From assembly GCF_026230105.1 (NCBI RefSeq), contig NC_079475.1:33416086-33480085 (forward strand): a stretch of 64,000 bases of DNA, read 5' to 3'. Positions 1 to 11,989 of the stretch are shown here, piece by piece. Source of the stretch: Diorhabda sublineata. Taxonomy: Eukaryota > Arthropoda > Insecta > Coleoptera > Chrysomelidae. The notes beneath the pieces were generated by a model. That model was not told the origin of the DNA, did no database searches, and was given only the letters and a program-made list of their open reading frames with translations. A program made the position numbers and the translations under genes. The stretch's first letter is position 1, and each line of letters begins with the position of its first letter.

Positions 1-722
1 GCCCAGGTCCATTTTTTGTGAGGTCTTTTTTTGAAAAACGTATTCATTATGTATAGTTGTTCTTTTTCCAGGAAATTTGCAAGCATCGTCCCTCTTTCAT
101 TTCGTTTCCCCAGTCCAAATTGTCCAACATACTGTGAGCTATTACACTGCTCTCCTATTCTTGCGTTGAAGTCTCCTATTATCAGCGTGTATCTTGTCTT
201 ATTTTCTGTTAGGCTCTGTGTGATTTCATCATACAGCACCTCGATCTCTTCGTCCTCATGACTACTTGTTGGGGCATAGATTTGAACGACTTTAATTGTT
301 ATATTGGAGTTAATCTTAAGTGTTATGTATATTACTCTATCTGATATGGTTTTAAGTATTTGAAGATTTGGGGAGATTCGTTTGTTGATAAGAAAACCCA
401 CAACACCCAAACTATTATCTTCTCTTCCTTTGTAGAATAGGATATGTCCTGATCTTAGTCTAATGGATTCTTCACCTCTTCTCCTTGTTTCTGATATTCC
501 CAGAATATCCCAGTTTATTCTGTCCAGTTCGTACTGTAGTTCCGTTAACCTTTCCTCATTTCCAATTGACCTAGCGTTATAAGTTGCAATGTGAAGTTGG
601 CAGCCTTGTTTTACCCAGGGATTCTTAGCACCCCCTGCTCTACGACTGGTCTGACCGCTACCTTGGCCAGGGTCGTTCGAGCCGCTGGGCACTGGGGGCC
701 ATTGTTTTTGGTATGTCTTCAT
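1..722 (-). CDS. RTE-type non-LTR retrotransposon ORF, endonuclease domain (partial)
   Basis: Open from ATG at 722-720 to the window edge, 240 codons without a stop. After a basic/Gly-rich N-terminus (PSGSNDPGQGSG) comes an AP endonuclease domain: ATYNARSIGNEERL, LGISETRRRGEE, YAPTSSHEDEE and IIGDFNARIGEQ. The GDFNARIG motif and the layout match RTE elements often annotated as craniofacial development protein 2-like. The reverse transcriptase would lie beyond the left edge. The element is in the intron after exon 2 of the FAS paralogue, same strand. The intact frame suggests recent insertion. Confidence 0.85.
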   Translation of the reverse strand, partial: MKTYQKQWPPVPSGSNDPGQGSGQTSRRAGGAKNPWVKQGCQLHIATYNARSIGNEERLTELQYELDRINWDILGISETRRRGEESIRLRSGHILFYKGREDNSLGVVGFLINKRISPNLQILKTISDRVIYITLKINSNITIKVVQIYAPTSSHEDEEIEVLYDEITQSLTENKTRYTLIIGDFNARIGEQCNSSQYVGQFGLGKRNERGTMLANFLEKEQLYIMNTFFKKRPHKKWTW

Positions 723-1005
723 ATGAGAGGGGTTTAGCCATAAAACACCACGTTGGCCAGACGTCTTGGTGAGTGTAGGTTCAGCCGCCCCTAACCTGGG
801 GAGCCGTCGCTGTTTGCAGCCGCCCACTCTGGGTCAGACGCTGCAGATTTTTCCTGTTGGTCCACGGGGCGTATTTGATTTCCGCCCTACCACCCATATC
901 TGGGAAGCATTCCCCTATCCGCCACCCGGGGACGCGCTCTCTAGGAGTTACAGGCTCTCCCGAGAGCCTTTCTGTTTACTTACGGCAAATTAGATATTTC
1001 CAGGA
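723..1005 (-). mobile_element. RTE 5' untranslated region
   Basis: GC-rich block compared with its AT-rich surroundings, directly upstream of the RTE start codon. Contains CCCGGGTGGCGGATAGGGG-like stretches on the minus strand and a CTCGGGAGAG hairpin near the 5' end. I place the 5' boundary near 1005, where composition changes abruptly; that edge is approximate. Confidence 0.55.
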
Positions 1006-1355
1006 AATCGAAGATTCTGATAAATGAGTATCTAACAGTCGGACAGAGTTAGTAAATAATTTTATCGGAATAGTAAAAACTAAATTAAACAGAAAATTTA
1101 AATAAAGTAGATAATATGTGATCAGTAGTAAGCGTTAGTGAGCAGTTTATTAATAAGTAAGTGTTAGTGCATGAATAAATAAGATTCACCGAGTGTATAA
1201 ATTCACCCTATCGTTTTATGATTTAAAACGTTTTAAATAATTAAGAACATTATCTTAATATAGAATACTAAATCCACCTATTAGTTGCTATAGATTTAAT
1301 TTTTGTCTAAAGTATTGCAGAAATTGACACAAAAATCTCAAATTAATAGACTTAC

Positions 1356-1526
1356 CGAAAAACCCTGTATCATATTTATCAATCTCGGGGATAGTACCAG
1401 AACATTCAGGTATTTGTGGATGTTTAAAATCCCAACGTTTATTTGGTTGTACCATGTTGACTTTGTTGAATAAATTTTCTTGGAATTCATATACATCATG
1501 TGAATTAGGAAACGTTCCTGCCAAAC
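1356..1526 (-). CDS. FAS paralogue, second coding exon, KS N-terminus
   Basis: Acceptor TTTGTTTCCTAG, donor TTCG/GTAAG. Encodes LAGTFPNSHDVYEF and ends DKYDTGFFG, clearly homologous to 63134-63304. No stop or frameshift is seen. Confidence 0.92.
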
Positions 1527-3879
1527 CTAGGAAACAAATGATTCACATTTAATAATTGTTAGATCAACATGTGATGTGATCAAGTTGAAAGTGGATTAAA
1601 GTTAAACGAAACGGTTGGTCCGAGGTAGAATGAAGCAAACCTGATCATCAAACTGATCCATATATTCAGGAACTATCTCATCTTACATAAAATACCTTAG
1701 TATAAATAAGAAAATATAAAAAATTACAGCCTCAATTGAAATGGATTCAATTAATAAGTGACTTTCTAAGGATTAGCTTTTTCCAGTTAATTTCTCATTT
1801 AATTGTTATCAATGAGTTATGTGCACATATTTTCCAAAATCTATCTCCATTTGTCAGCCCATTGCTTCCAACTTACAAGTATTAACGCACTCTCTTTGTA
1901 TAGATCATTTACTATTCTGGTAATTTACAAATAAAGAGTTGGATGTGGCGTCGAGTGGACACAGTAAAATAGATTTTTTTTTCAAATTACGTGAAACTCA
2001 CCTGACACGGTAAATGATTTAATGTCTTTGCTTTGGTGGTAGTTATATTGACTATAAGATGGACACACCTCAGGAAGGTTTGTTGTTAATCTTGGTGTTC
2101 CATAGGGATTCATCTTATCATCCCCTATTTTTCTCCTATACATCAATAATCTATTCGACAAAACTGCCGATTTATGACTGCAGTAGTTATAGAGAAGGCT
2201 TGCAATGTAGCTCAGGATTTGGTCCTGACTGGACATGAAATATCATCATCAACGCAAAGGAAGCTTCAAAAAAACTTGGAGACCAAAAAGCTATATATCC
2301 GCAACATCTATCCTCATAATGCACAGATTCGTCCATTTTTAGAATTTACAGTACATTTGGAGCTCGGCTCTCAAATATGCTCTCAGGATGCTCGAATCAA
2401 TACGCAATTTGTCTTATAGGAGATTCAGATTTGACTAGAAATTTAGACAGCTTAGAGCATTTGAAAGAAAGGCTGGACTAACACATTCAAAATTTTAGTT
2501 ATAAAGTTGTATGTATCATCAACAAAATAATTATATATTTATCTTATTCTCATGATTTTGTATTGACAATATTGGTAAAATTTCTCCTGGGAGTGTAGAG
2601 TGTACATTTAATTCAATTATCATATTTACTTCACCATTTTTTGCTTGCGCTTCTCAGTCAAAGTGAAATTAGATAAGCTGTTTATAATTTATTTTAATTG
2701 GAAATAGATATTTCGGACAATATTATCCATACAATTCTCGTAATATGAGTTTTCATGCTTTTGAAATCTATTGATCAATTCTTTCTAAGCTTTACACAAA
2801 ATGTAAAACATTACAATCACAATATTTTTATGTCCATATTTTTAAAGTTCGTCAATGGATCTTATTCACTGCCGGCTTGATACGTGGGTTGAATATATTT
2901 GGAAACTAGTGTAATTAAATTGTCGTCTTTGCTAACAATCGTTTTCGGATGTTATAGTTAGATTACCATTTATAATTAATTTGTCTTGAAATTTGATTTT
3001 ATTACAAACAGTTACCCTGAATATTTATGGATTACGACATAAGCTTTGTTCGCGGTAGATAATTTGAACACTTCCGAATGTATTCTGAATACCTTCTGAA
3101 CGTGTCAAATGCACATGCTTTGTTCAGAATATATTATGAATATACATTCAATCACGAACCTTTCATGAACCTCTAAAATTATAATTTTGTTGCAAAACTA
3201 GTTAGGAGAATACAATGTATATAACTATATATTTCATTGGACGAAGATTTATTTTTGTAAGTATAAATTGAACTACTACATTTTGTTTAATCGCAACTAC
3301 GTAGAAAAACACCTAGGTAAGAGGTTAGTCCTTGGTAAATATCAGGATAATGGTGAATAAGATGAATGCACATGCGCCGGATTGAAAATTCTTACGTAGG
3401 TCCGAGGATACATTGTACGTATTCAGAATACGTTCAGAATGAGGAATTTGTGCTCCGTGAATACAGGATTTTTAATCCTGAATATAATTTCGAATGGTGC
3501 TGTGGGTTGAGGGCTCAAAATAAAACTGTCCAAGAGTTTTTTAAAATGCCAACGTTTCGATCTTTATCAAGGCTAAAATTACACTTTTAAACTAGAAAAC
3601 ATTTTCAAGATCGTCACTATCAGCAGAATATTTTTGCAACTTAAATTCACCGTTTTCTGATATCGACACTTCCATTGAGATTGAGAAATCCCATTTCTAT
3701 TGTGTATTCCGAATTAGAAGGTTGAATTACTCCAATTATTTTTTATAATTTCACTAAAACTTTTATTAGCGCTGTAAAATCTCACCTGTAATCAATATTT
3801 CTTCTCCAGCGGAAACATTTGACATGAACTTGCCCTGGATATAGTTGTAATCCTCGTTTCCGCTTCTATTTTTTTCCAT
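1356..3879 (-). CDS. Second fatty acid synthase gene, first two coding exons (continues beyond left edge)
   Basis: Tandem paralogue downstream of the large FAS gene, same strand. Coding exon 1 is 3879-3786: ATG in a strong ACCATGG context, then MEKNRSGNED and ending SAGEEILIT plus G. Exon 2 is 1526-1356: G/GT joins to give ITGLAGTFPNS, the canonical start of KS, and ends TGFFG with donor GTAAG. Exon 2 is 171 nt, identical in length and phase to the first in-window exon of the other gene, with about 43 of 57 residues identical. An acceptor (TTCTTTTATAG at about 3887) precedes the start codon, so a 5' noncoding exon should lie further upstream. The next KS exon is outside the window, so it is not known whether the gene is whole. 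Confidence 0.88.
2002..2113 (-). CDS. Candidate alternative first exon of the FAS paralogue
   Basis: Open reading frame starting MNPYGTPRLT and ending KDIKSFTVS plus G, followed by an excellent donor GTCAG/GTGAGT at 2001. Its exit phase (one G) is the same as that of the regular first exon, so splicing to 1526 would give TVSGLAGTF in frame. I see no good acceptor just upstream, which favours a first exon over an internal one. Nothing in the sequence resembles a known domain. It may equally be a chance open frame. Confidence 0.35.
2240..2485 (+). mobile_element. CR1/Jockey-like LINE fragment, RT C-terminal region
   Basis: In the plus direction, with frame changes, it reads like the tail after the RT domain (KLGDQKAIYP, RIYSTFGARLSN). 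The same tail occurs at 25470-25880 (AHTFGARFPS), which supports a dispersed LINE family. Decayed; no open frame. Confidence 0.5.
2486..3785. other. Intron of the FAS paralogue without recognised genes
   Basis: AT-rich. Stretches at 3070-3160 and 3400-3460 contain repeated GAATATATTCTGAA-like words in opposing orientation and may be a decayed foldback repeat. Otherwise I see nothing that can be assigned. Confidence 0.4.
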
Positions 3880-3886
3880 GGTGATG
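3786..3886 (-). CDS. FAS paralogue, first coding exon (start codon at 3879)
   Basis: Acceptor CTTTTATAG ends at 3887; the exon opens CATCACC then ATGG. It codes 31 residues plus one base. Donor ACAG/GTGAGA at 3785. The GEEILITG end matches the usual FAS N-terminus before KS. The paired exon of the other gene is beyond the right edge. Confidence 0.85.
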
Positions 3887-4384
3887 CTATAAAAGAAGAA
3901 AAATATCATCATGGTTATTTTTCCGATTACCGTATTATTTTTTAACCAAATATGACATGAGCAAATGAACTACTTCAATTGTTGATTCATACAAATATAA
4001 CTCATAATTTCTTTTATGGTGTGTTCTTTTATAGTTGCAAGAGCTTTTTTGATGGAAAAATCAAAACAAACGATTGCAATTTTTGATAAAACCTCGTTGA
4101 AAGAAAAAAATATCCGGTTATTATGATGGATGATTGTAATTTATATAAATATTTCCCAAATTAATTTAGAATTTAAAATCAAGTGGAATATTTTATTTAA
4201 GAGAATATTTCAACAAAATAAAATTAAAAGTACAGTTGTTTTAATCAACAATATTCTGCCTAATCTATTTTAGCATCTTACAGAAAATGTAATATAATGT
4301 GCAGGAAATATTCAGAATTAAAAATCAGAAGCGATTTATTGAGAAGTGTTGTGATTGACTACCAAGGATACGTTGATTATTATA

Positions 4385-6114
4385 CAGAGTGAGTTTTATG
4401 TATGGAACTTCTCAATTATCTCGGAAACGGCTTGTACGATTTTTATAAATTTTTGTGTCTTGTGATACGGCCGATATTATGGTGATTATTTACATTGTTG
4501 TCAGATCTTTCCTTTCTTTCCGGAAAAATAATAAATTTTGTTATTTCAAGTAAATAACCCTGTATATTTTTGGTTTCTCGAAATTATTGAGAAATATTTA
4601 TTATATTCATCTAATCCTCCCTATACCTAAATGCTATAATTTCGGAGTTACATTTGCCTTATCTCCGCCGAAGTTAAATAATAGATTTAGGTGGCTAGGA
4701 CTGCTACAAAAACAAATCTGACGTTTAAATAAATTATTATTGTTTAAGTTCATTGGAAGTCACAATGGATCAATTATCTGAAGAATAACGAATTGATATT
4801 TTAATATTAGGATAGTGTAATAAGCGCAGAAGTCAACAAGAAACGCGTAATATCTTTAATAATTTATATCCTAACCGAAATTCCATAACAGGATCTAAGA
4901 TGAGTAAATTAGTAAACAAGTTCAACGAAACTAGGTCAATGGAAGATTTATTCAAATCAAGGCGCAGAAAAACTGCATCGACTGAAAACAAATCTTTAGA
5001 TATTTGTGTCCTGTTATAAGACGATCCACAATTGACTACTAGACAAATATCCAGGGAACTTGATATTTCGCAAACATCCGTAATGAAAATTTTACGTGAT
5101 AATCAATTCCATCCATACAAAGTAACGTCGGTTCAAGAGTTGTCAAACGACGATTTTGATAGACGTGAAGAAAAATGTTACAATCAAAACGATCCAATTT
5201 TTTCAAGTAATATTATGTTTTGCGATGAGGCCACTTTTTTTATTAATGGAAACGTAAATCGGCATAATTGTAGATACTGGTATAGGCTGGAATTATGAGT
5301 GACAAAATAATTGGTCCCTTTTTCATTGATGTTAACTTGAATGGTCCGCCCTATTTAGATTTATTGGAAAATAGTATTATATTTCCAAATCCAAGTAAGT
5401 ATTTTCAATTTAAAAAAAACTCAATAATAATAACAATATTCCAAACCGCACTATGCGTGTGTGGTGAGGCAATACCTAAATAATGTGCTTCCCAGAAAGT
5501 GGATTGGATCACCCGACATGAATCCTTTAGACTATTTCCTGTGGGATCACTTAAAAAACTTCATTTATAAAACAAAATCTGCCAATAATCAGGAATTAAA
5601 AGATAGGATTACCAAAGAGATAAGATGAATTGTTCAATCAGGGATGTTACAAAATGTATTGCAAAGTTTTAAAAATTGCATGGCTTGTTAATTGAAGTAA
5701 ATTGGGATCATTTTGAGTATCTGCTGTAATCGACTTAAATGTATGTTTTCTAAAATTCATAATTTTTCTACTTCACAAATGTGGATCTACTTCTAGCATG
5801 ACACAAACATTTAAAAATTTCTCTTTAGTTTTTGTAGGTTTTCTGCGCCATGATTTGGATAAATATTTTAATGCACCAGTTTCGTTAAACTTTACAAGAT
5901 TTATATACATAAATTATTAAAAAATATTTAAATTAAACAAGTTTATTCAATCGTAGCCATCTAAATGTACAATATTTATTCTAACTTCGGTGGCAATGTA
6001 GCAATTATAACTCCGAAATTATGGCATTTAGGTATAGAGAATATCACACGAAAGATAATCAGTACAAGTCGTTTCCGAGATGTGTGAGGCGTTCCATACA
6101 TTAAACTCACTCTG
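4385..6114 (+). mobile_element. Tc1/mariner element with both terminal inverted repeats and TA target duplication
   Basis: 1,730-bp element bounded by TA at 4383-4384 and 6115-6116. The ends are inverted repeats starting CAGAGTGAGTTT and matching over about 55 bp, with matching subterminal blocks near 4620-4690 and 5965-6050 (TATACCTAAATG and CTCCGAAATTATGGC words). The enclosed transposase (plus strand, from about 4765, MDQLSEE) has stops and frame breaks. It lies about 500 bp upstream of the first coding exon of the FAS paralogue, probably inside its 5' untranslated region or promoter area. Confidence 0.88.
4765..5690 (+). pseudogene. Decayed mariner transposase
   Basis: Recognisable blocks in order: MDQLSEE start, HTH region (TRQISRELDISQTSVMKIL), FHPYKVTSVQEL, the DDE block NIMFCDEATFFINGN, IIGPFFIDVNLNG, and SPDMNPLDYFLWDHLKN with the last catalytic Asp. 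At least two in-frame stops are seen in the N-terminal part and the blocks lie in different frames, so it is not functional. Confidence 0.85.
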
Positions 6115-6116
6115 TA

Positions 6117-8470
6117 TTGTATAATATAACAGAGTTAATTAAAATTTTCAGTATTCTTGGGTAGGCTTTAGTTTCCTAACATAATACTTATTACTTGTTT
6201 TAAGTTCAATAGTTGACTTATATATTTCATTCATCAGTAGGGTTTATTAGTTACCTACAGTTAAGTGGTATATGCTCAACAGAAATTTAATGCAATGAAT
6301 AGAAGATTTTGAACAGAAAAACCAATATTAGTGCTTGGGATAACGAAACAACAATTTTATTCTATTAACATAAAGTAATTCAAGAAAATAAATCTCTATT
6401 TCATATTGGATGAATTATTAGAAGAGCGTATCAAAGTTTCTATATCACCGACCTATCATCTGGATTTTCATCCTATTGAAAAGTATACGCAGCAGTGAAA
6501 ATTCTTTAACTTTCCTTAGTTCCAATTCGCGTAAGTTTTATTCATTAGCTTCGAATTAACTTAACTTAATTCAACATTGCAACACTCGCTGCAATTCGCT
6601 CTTCTCTCACCCACGCTTTATCACCTATTTAAGGTTAATACGGTGGGTAAAATTTTTAAAACATGTTATTCCATGATTGTGAGTTTAGCCGAGACACTTA
6701 CTTATTGCATAAATAACTATGATAGGACAAACTTTATTTTAATTTTTTAAAAAATTCATTTTAAATCAGATGTGATATGTCATAAGTGCACGATTTAAAT
6801 AATTCCGTTGGATATGTAGTACTTTTATTTCAACAATTTTATATATTTCAACCAAAAAAGAGTAATGTAATTATCGCATGTCTGGTATTTCAAAAATCGC
6901 CCGATTCTCTCTAAATTCAATCAATATGTCCATGGCTGTACATAATACCTAAATTATGGTTGTCGTCATGGAAATATATTTCTGTGCTTTCATTATATAA
7001 AATTAAAAATTTATGAGCATTATTCTGTCGTAAACATTTGTTAACAATGCAGTAGACTGACGTTATCTATGACCTCGAAATAATAATCTAACTCAATGGT
7101 ACCCAAATTGCTCTATATCGACCTCAGAGGTCGCTGGCGATTTGAAGGCGTTACTTGTAAGCAAACAAATAGTAGGGAACTGTAGGATGTAAATAGGAAT
7201 TTATCAGACTCGAATTCATTCAGTCGTTTTTGAATTTGAATATTGATTAATAAAAACATTATCTATTTAAGCCCAACTACAGATATGGTTTTTATATGTT
7301 TTATACATGGCTCCGGTTTAACATGAAACCGAACCAAACTATTCCTAATTGTTCACATTTGCACGATATTATAAAATGTTTGTTGTTGTTCTGAAACATG
7401 ACCGTTTTTGTCATTTTCATTAGCTATCTACTCCCTTTTTTCCCTTTTCCTTCCAAGTTACCATTTCACTTTCTTTTCATCACAAGGTTAACCAAAATCA
7501 ATATTTCATAGTAATTGCACGATTTTTTCTGTTATTTGTTCATTTTTGCTTATACGAATTAAACAATTCAGCTTAAAAATAAAAATCGGAAAAAAAATTT
7601 GGTTGTATATTTAACAACTGACAGAAAATGTCTGTTTAACTGTGATCTCTACAACGAAGCAATCTTGTTTATTCTTGGTTTAAGCTTGAGTTCAAACCAT
7701 AGTTTAAGCTTTAGTTCAAGCTTCAGTTCCAGCTTATGGCCCTTGAGAATTTGTTCGGTGAATTGAACTTGCAATAACATGGTGATAGCTCAAATTTAAT
7801 TAAAATATATTTCCATCATTTCTTGTAGAAATTAAATTAATGAAACATAACAATGAACTGGCGAAATTTTTTCAGTTTTTCAATTCAATCACGTTTATAT
7901 TTGAGTTTTTTAAGCGCAATACAACTTATGAATGGATTATCTTCATTTTATATTTAATCGAATGCATGTGCGCATTGAAGAGAATATCGACTCCCTGAAA
8001 AGTGTAGAAGAAAATCCAAATTTATCGATTTGTAATTGGAGGCATGAATTGTAGCTATGTCTATCGACAAAAATCTTAACTTATAAATAAACAAGATTCA
8101 ATTCGAGCAGATTTTAAAGCCGCGAGACAATCAAGTTTTTGATATTGGTTCACAACAAAGCCTACATGTGATTTCATGCATCTCGATCATTTTCTGTTGG
8201 ACTCTATAAAGTCACTGGGGTATACTAATAAATGAACCATAATTGACACAATGGAGGTCAACATTATAACAATCAGCAATGCTCTAAAATGGACGTTCAG
8301 AATATGCTTCGTTGAGAATAGCTTCGGTGACTATATTAAATGCATTCTAAATGTTAATGTCAATTGTTCTTCAGATAACAATTTTAATGGGTCGATACAT
8401 ATTATATTATTTTCAACATTTCGTATATACTACCACCCAGAAGATACTTGTTATGACACTCCTTTCAGAA
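6117..8470. other. AT-rich intergenic stretch
   Basis: No coding region recognised. Near 7680-7740 there is a short degenerate tandem array of AGCTTNAGTTCAAG-like units. Confidence 0.4.
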
Positions 8471-8479
8471 AGTTTAGCA

Positions 8480-8720
8480 TGTGGGATGGCTTTAGTTGAT
8501 CTTCATCTTCTATTTCATACGTTCCCAGGTGTAATACTCTGGAGCCCTTTCGAGAACATGTGGTTAGAGGTTTCATCCTCTACGTAGCAGAATCTGCAAT
8601 TTACATCCACTGCTAAGTCCAGCATATTCAGGTGTCTATTGAGATGGCAATGCTCCGACAAGACTCTTGTTATTATAGTGAATGGCTTTTACTTTTGTTA
8701 ACACATTCAATAGATTTTCT
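8480..8720 (-). mobile_element. R1/Jockey-group LINE fragment, C-terminal Cys motif region
   Basis: Reads LSEHCHLNRHLNMLDLA and CRFCYVEDETSNHM on the minus strand. This is the GHCxLNxHL...CRFC segment found after the RNase H domain of R1/LOA/Jockey-group elements. Related copies lie at 34660-34880 and 50700-50990. Confidence 0.65.
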
Positions 8721-8839
8721 TTGGTTATAGGCTTCCAGAAATATAATTGCTTATATCTACACTGAAGATTTTTCCAGTATTTGATTTTTCCCCATCTGCT
8801 CCCTTTTCTAGTGCTTCTCAACAAATAGATCAAAATTCA

Positions 8840-9640
8840 ATGAAATGGTATTAGCTTAGCTATAGCCATAACAACGAATCCCCACTTTTTGGAATCACTA
8901 ATTCATTATTTTTCAAATTCAGGTACTCATTAATTGCAGCTTCCATCAATAGAGATTCTCAGAAAATCAATGGAGTATTTACTTTTTGAACCAAATCGAT
9001 GTGACTTGTGTTTTTTCTATTGAACTGTGGAGTGAAGAGGTGATAGAAGTGTAAATATTAACTGGACTCCACACTTTAGGATTCGAACAGTAACATTCTT
9101 TTCTTCTCACAATATATATAGGTGTAATACAACTATTTGTTAGTATAAAATCAAAGTTTGATTGTAGTTTTAAAGAAAGTGGATTTGTATTCACAGTACA
9201 CTGCCAATTATGAGTTACTAAGGGCGAGGAGTATCAGTTAGTCTAAAACTCTCTAAAACCTTAGAAGAATCAATAAGTGCGCAGAAATATTTTAAAGTTA
9301 AACTTTTAAAGACGCATTAGTGGTGTTTTATACATTATTTCTCTTCCAAATTTTTGTAATGAACATACGAACTGTTTCAACTTCAACATTTTCCGAAAGT
9401 TAACACTACTATCTTCACGACTATATAGAATCGTTAATAACATTTAGATTATTCGATATTAAGTATAATTTATTAAATTATTATGTTATAATATACATAC
9501 ATACTATTAGACGCAAATCCATTTTAAATTCATTGTAGTGGAGCCACCTTTACAATAAATGTTTTTTTACAAAGCCTTTACAATATCGAGATAACTTAGA
9601 AAATTGGAAAATACAATCTCAGAGTAAAAAACAAGTGTCG
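8840..9640. other. AT-rich intergenic stretch
   Basis: I see no gene or repeat that can be assigned here. Confidence 0.35.
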
Positions 9641-9644
9641 ACAT

Positions 9645-9975
9645 TCAAATATATAGCGGCAAATGAAACAAACAGAACTGAACTGAAGAAGGAAATTACA
9701 GCCCACACAAAAAGGTGTGATCAAGACCAGGAGTATATTGTAGTGAAAAATAAAGAATAGAAGGAAAGTGAAAGGTTACAAGGCCGAAATATAATTAGAG
9801 CGGATACCACAAAAAACAAACAGTAAAGAAATGAGTAAAATAAGTGGGTTGAGGACGTAGTAGAATGGACAAACAAGAAGAGGAAGAACCATGAAATACC
9901 AAATAACCAGTGAGTGAAAATGGCATGCGATCAAAAATATTTTCACACTTGTACCACCACCTATAGGATGATATG
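9645..9975 (+). mobile_element. Possible LINE tail remnant
   Basis: Plus-strand frames give fragments such as NKWVEDVVEWTNKKRKN, resembling the RWxDDIxxW region near the end of RTE-type elements. Very decayed and uncertain. Confidence 0.3.
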
Positions 9976-9999
9976 AAAGCCCTTGAAGAAAACATAGGA

Positions 10000-10980
10000 T
10001 TTAACTCAATTTAATGTAAAAAAAGATCCCAGTTATCAGTTGATGTTTTTGACGATTTAAATTAATTATCTCTAAAGTCATCCATAATTTTTCTTAAAAA
10101 GTCGATAAAATTAAGAATAAAATAAACTAGTTGTCGCACTTGAATTTCAAATTATTATCTTCATTTTAGAGAGTACATATTTGACATTTTATTATGAATG
10201 ACGACTTCAAAAACTTACTTAAACTTATTTAGGATAGTGAAAAACCACACAGCGCTCTTCTAGGGCAACTAGTTGGTGATGTTTTTTGCAACCAAATATA
10301 TTTATAGTTGGACAATAGACGCGAATAAAATAATAAGGTCAAAATTTGAATAAAGTATTGTTCCTTTTTCTTACGTATAGTGTTAATTTTTAAAATTTTT
10401 GTTATTCTAAATTATGTTCTGATTGATTATTCAATCAGCAGTATATCTATAGAAGACTTAATGGAAATAATATTATTATAAAAAAGGCGGAAAGGGTCCT
10501 TCATAATTCTTTTTTCAGTTTTATGCAAGGTAGCAAATTTGTCCTCATTTCTATTTAGTGTTTTCGCATTATGTTATACACACACTTTTTCAATGTCATT
10601 ACTTATCTTTGTAATATTGAAGAAGATAATATGGTGTGATTTTCATTAGTTTCCGAAAATCTCTTGAACCAAAACGTTTTCCCTGTTTATTAGCATGTCG
10701 AGGGGTAACTTTATAGTTCAATTCTAATAAATTTCTCGCAGATATTCTATTTTTCTTAGGGCGATAATTTTAAAGTAAAACAAGGTCAACTCAATGATTT
10801 TTATAATTTTTTCTGAATATAGAAAGTTAATTTTGTTTTCAAATAATTTCTGTGTCAAGAGACAACAATTGTTTCTGGCATTTCAATAGGTCAATAAATT
10901 TTAATGATAGTCGGAGATATTGTCTCTAATGAGGAACATTCTATCTACGGGGTCCAAGATTTATCGTTAACTAATAGTTT
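10000..10980. other. AT-rich intergenic stretch
   Basis: Nothing assignable seen. Confidence 0.35.
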
Positions 10981-10984
10981 ATAG

Positions 10985-11215
10985 ACCTTACAAAGCTTAG
11001 TTGATCTGTTTGAGAAATTAGTGGGTAGCACCAAATAAATATTACTTTGGAAAGAGATAAATATAGCTTGAGAAAACTAAAGAACATGCTTTTGAAGTAC
11101 ATCAAACTAAAAAGTTAGAAATATTTTTTTCAAACACACACACAAACACAAACAAACTCACAAGCTTAGAAACCCACATGCAGGTGGTACTAATAGTAGC
11201 GTGTTAAAAAAAGCT
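10985..11215. repeat. Dispersed repeat copy ending in a CAAACA-rich run
   Basis: Contains TTACAAAGCTTAGTTGATCT, GAGAAATTAG, a CAAACACACACAAAC run and AAACCCACATGCAGG...GCGTGTTAAAA. The same words in the same order occur near 41835-42465, so both are copies of one repeat family. The class is not clear. Confidence 0.55.
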
Positions 11216-11989
11216 AATCTTGTATTTTTGAATAAGACGAGATAATACATTATACTTAATAGACAATTCGACTAACTATACCAAGATCAAGAACAACTGA
11301 AAACTAGTTAATAAAACTTTCATGTCTTATTTTTTTTAAATCGACATTAACTTAATTCAGAGATGGAGGTGTAAAGTAACTCGAAGAGCTGGATGTGTCA
11401 AGTTGCAATACTAAAAGCAATATTTAGGCAAAAGAAAAAATTTAAAAACCTTTATGAATCAGCCAACCCGGAAATTTTCGAAAAATATACTGTCATAAAC
11501 TCAGTGACATTATAATAGGATTATAAAATGATGTTAATTAGAAAAATGTTATAGAGTCACATCACAGATAAGTAAGGATGACATATATATTGTCTCAGGA
11601 TATGATATATAGATAATAATGTGGCGGGAAACATCGTTAAATCGATCAGTTTCACAATTTGAAAGCTCAGCTATTTTTAAGCATTCTGTATCGATAGTGA
11701 AGTTTTTACTTTTTCTATTTCTAATTCTGCTAATTATTGGAGACAATCTAAATTATTTGACGTCATTTTTATCAGGATAAGGTACCGGCGGAGCAAGTGC
11801 TCAATTGTCTCTTTTCTTTACCGTTACACTCTTCGTAACAATTGGCCAATTCGATCTGGATAGTATCGTATAATCACAATCACTTCTGTATGACCATATA
11901 ACTGATTTTTGAGTCTGATTCTTACATCTTGTGATAATTTTATTGGTAGTGGCACTGTAATTGTATAGTGCTCATGTACAGAGGCTTAC

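Noticed and set aside
766..993. 75-codon open frame on the plus strand in the GC-rich block
   Set aside because: It is antisense to the RTE 5' untranslated region and has no family signature.
3050..3460. Inverted GAATATATTCTGAA-like words
   Set aside because: Pairing is short and broken, so I cannot support a defined element.
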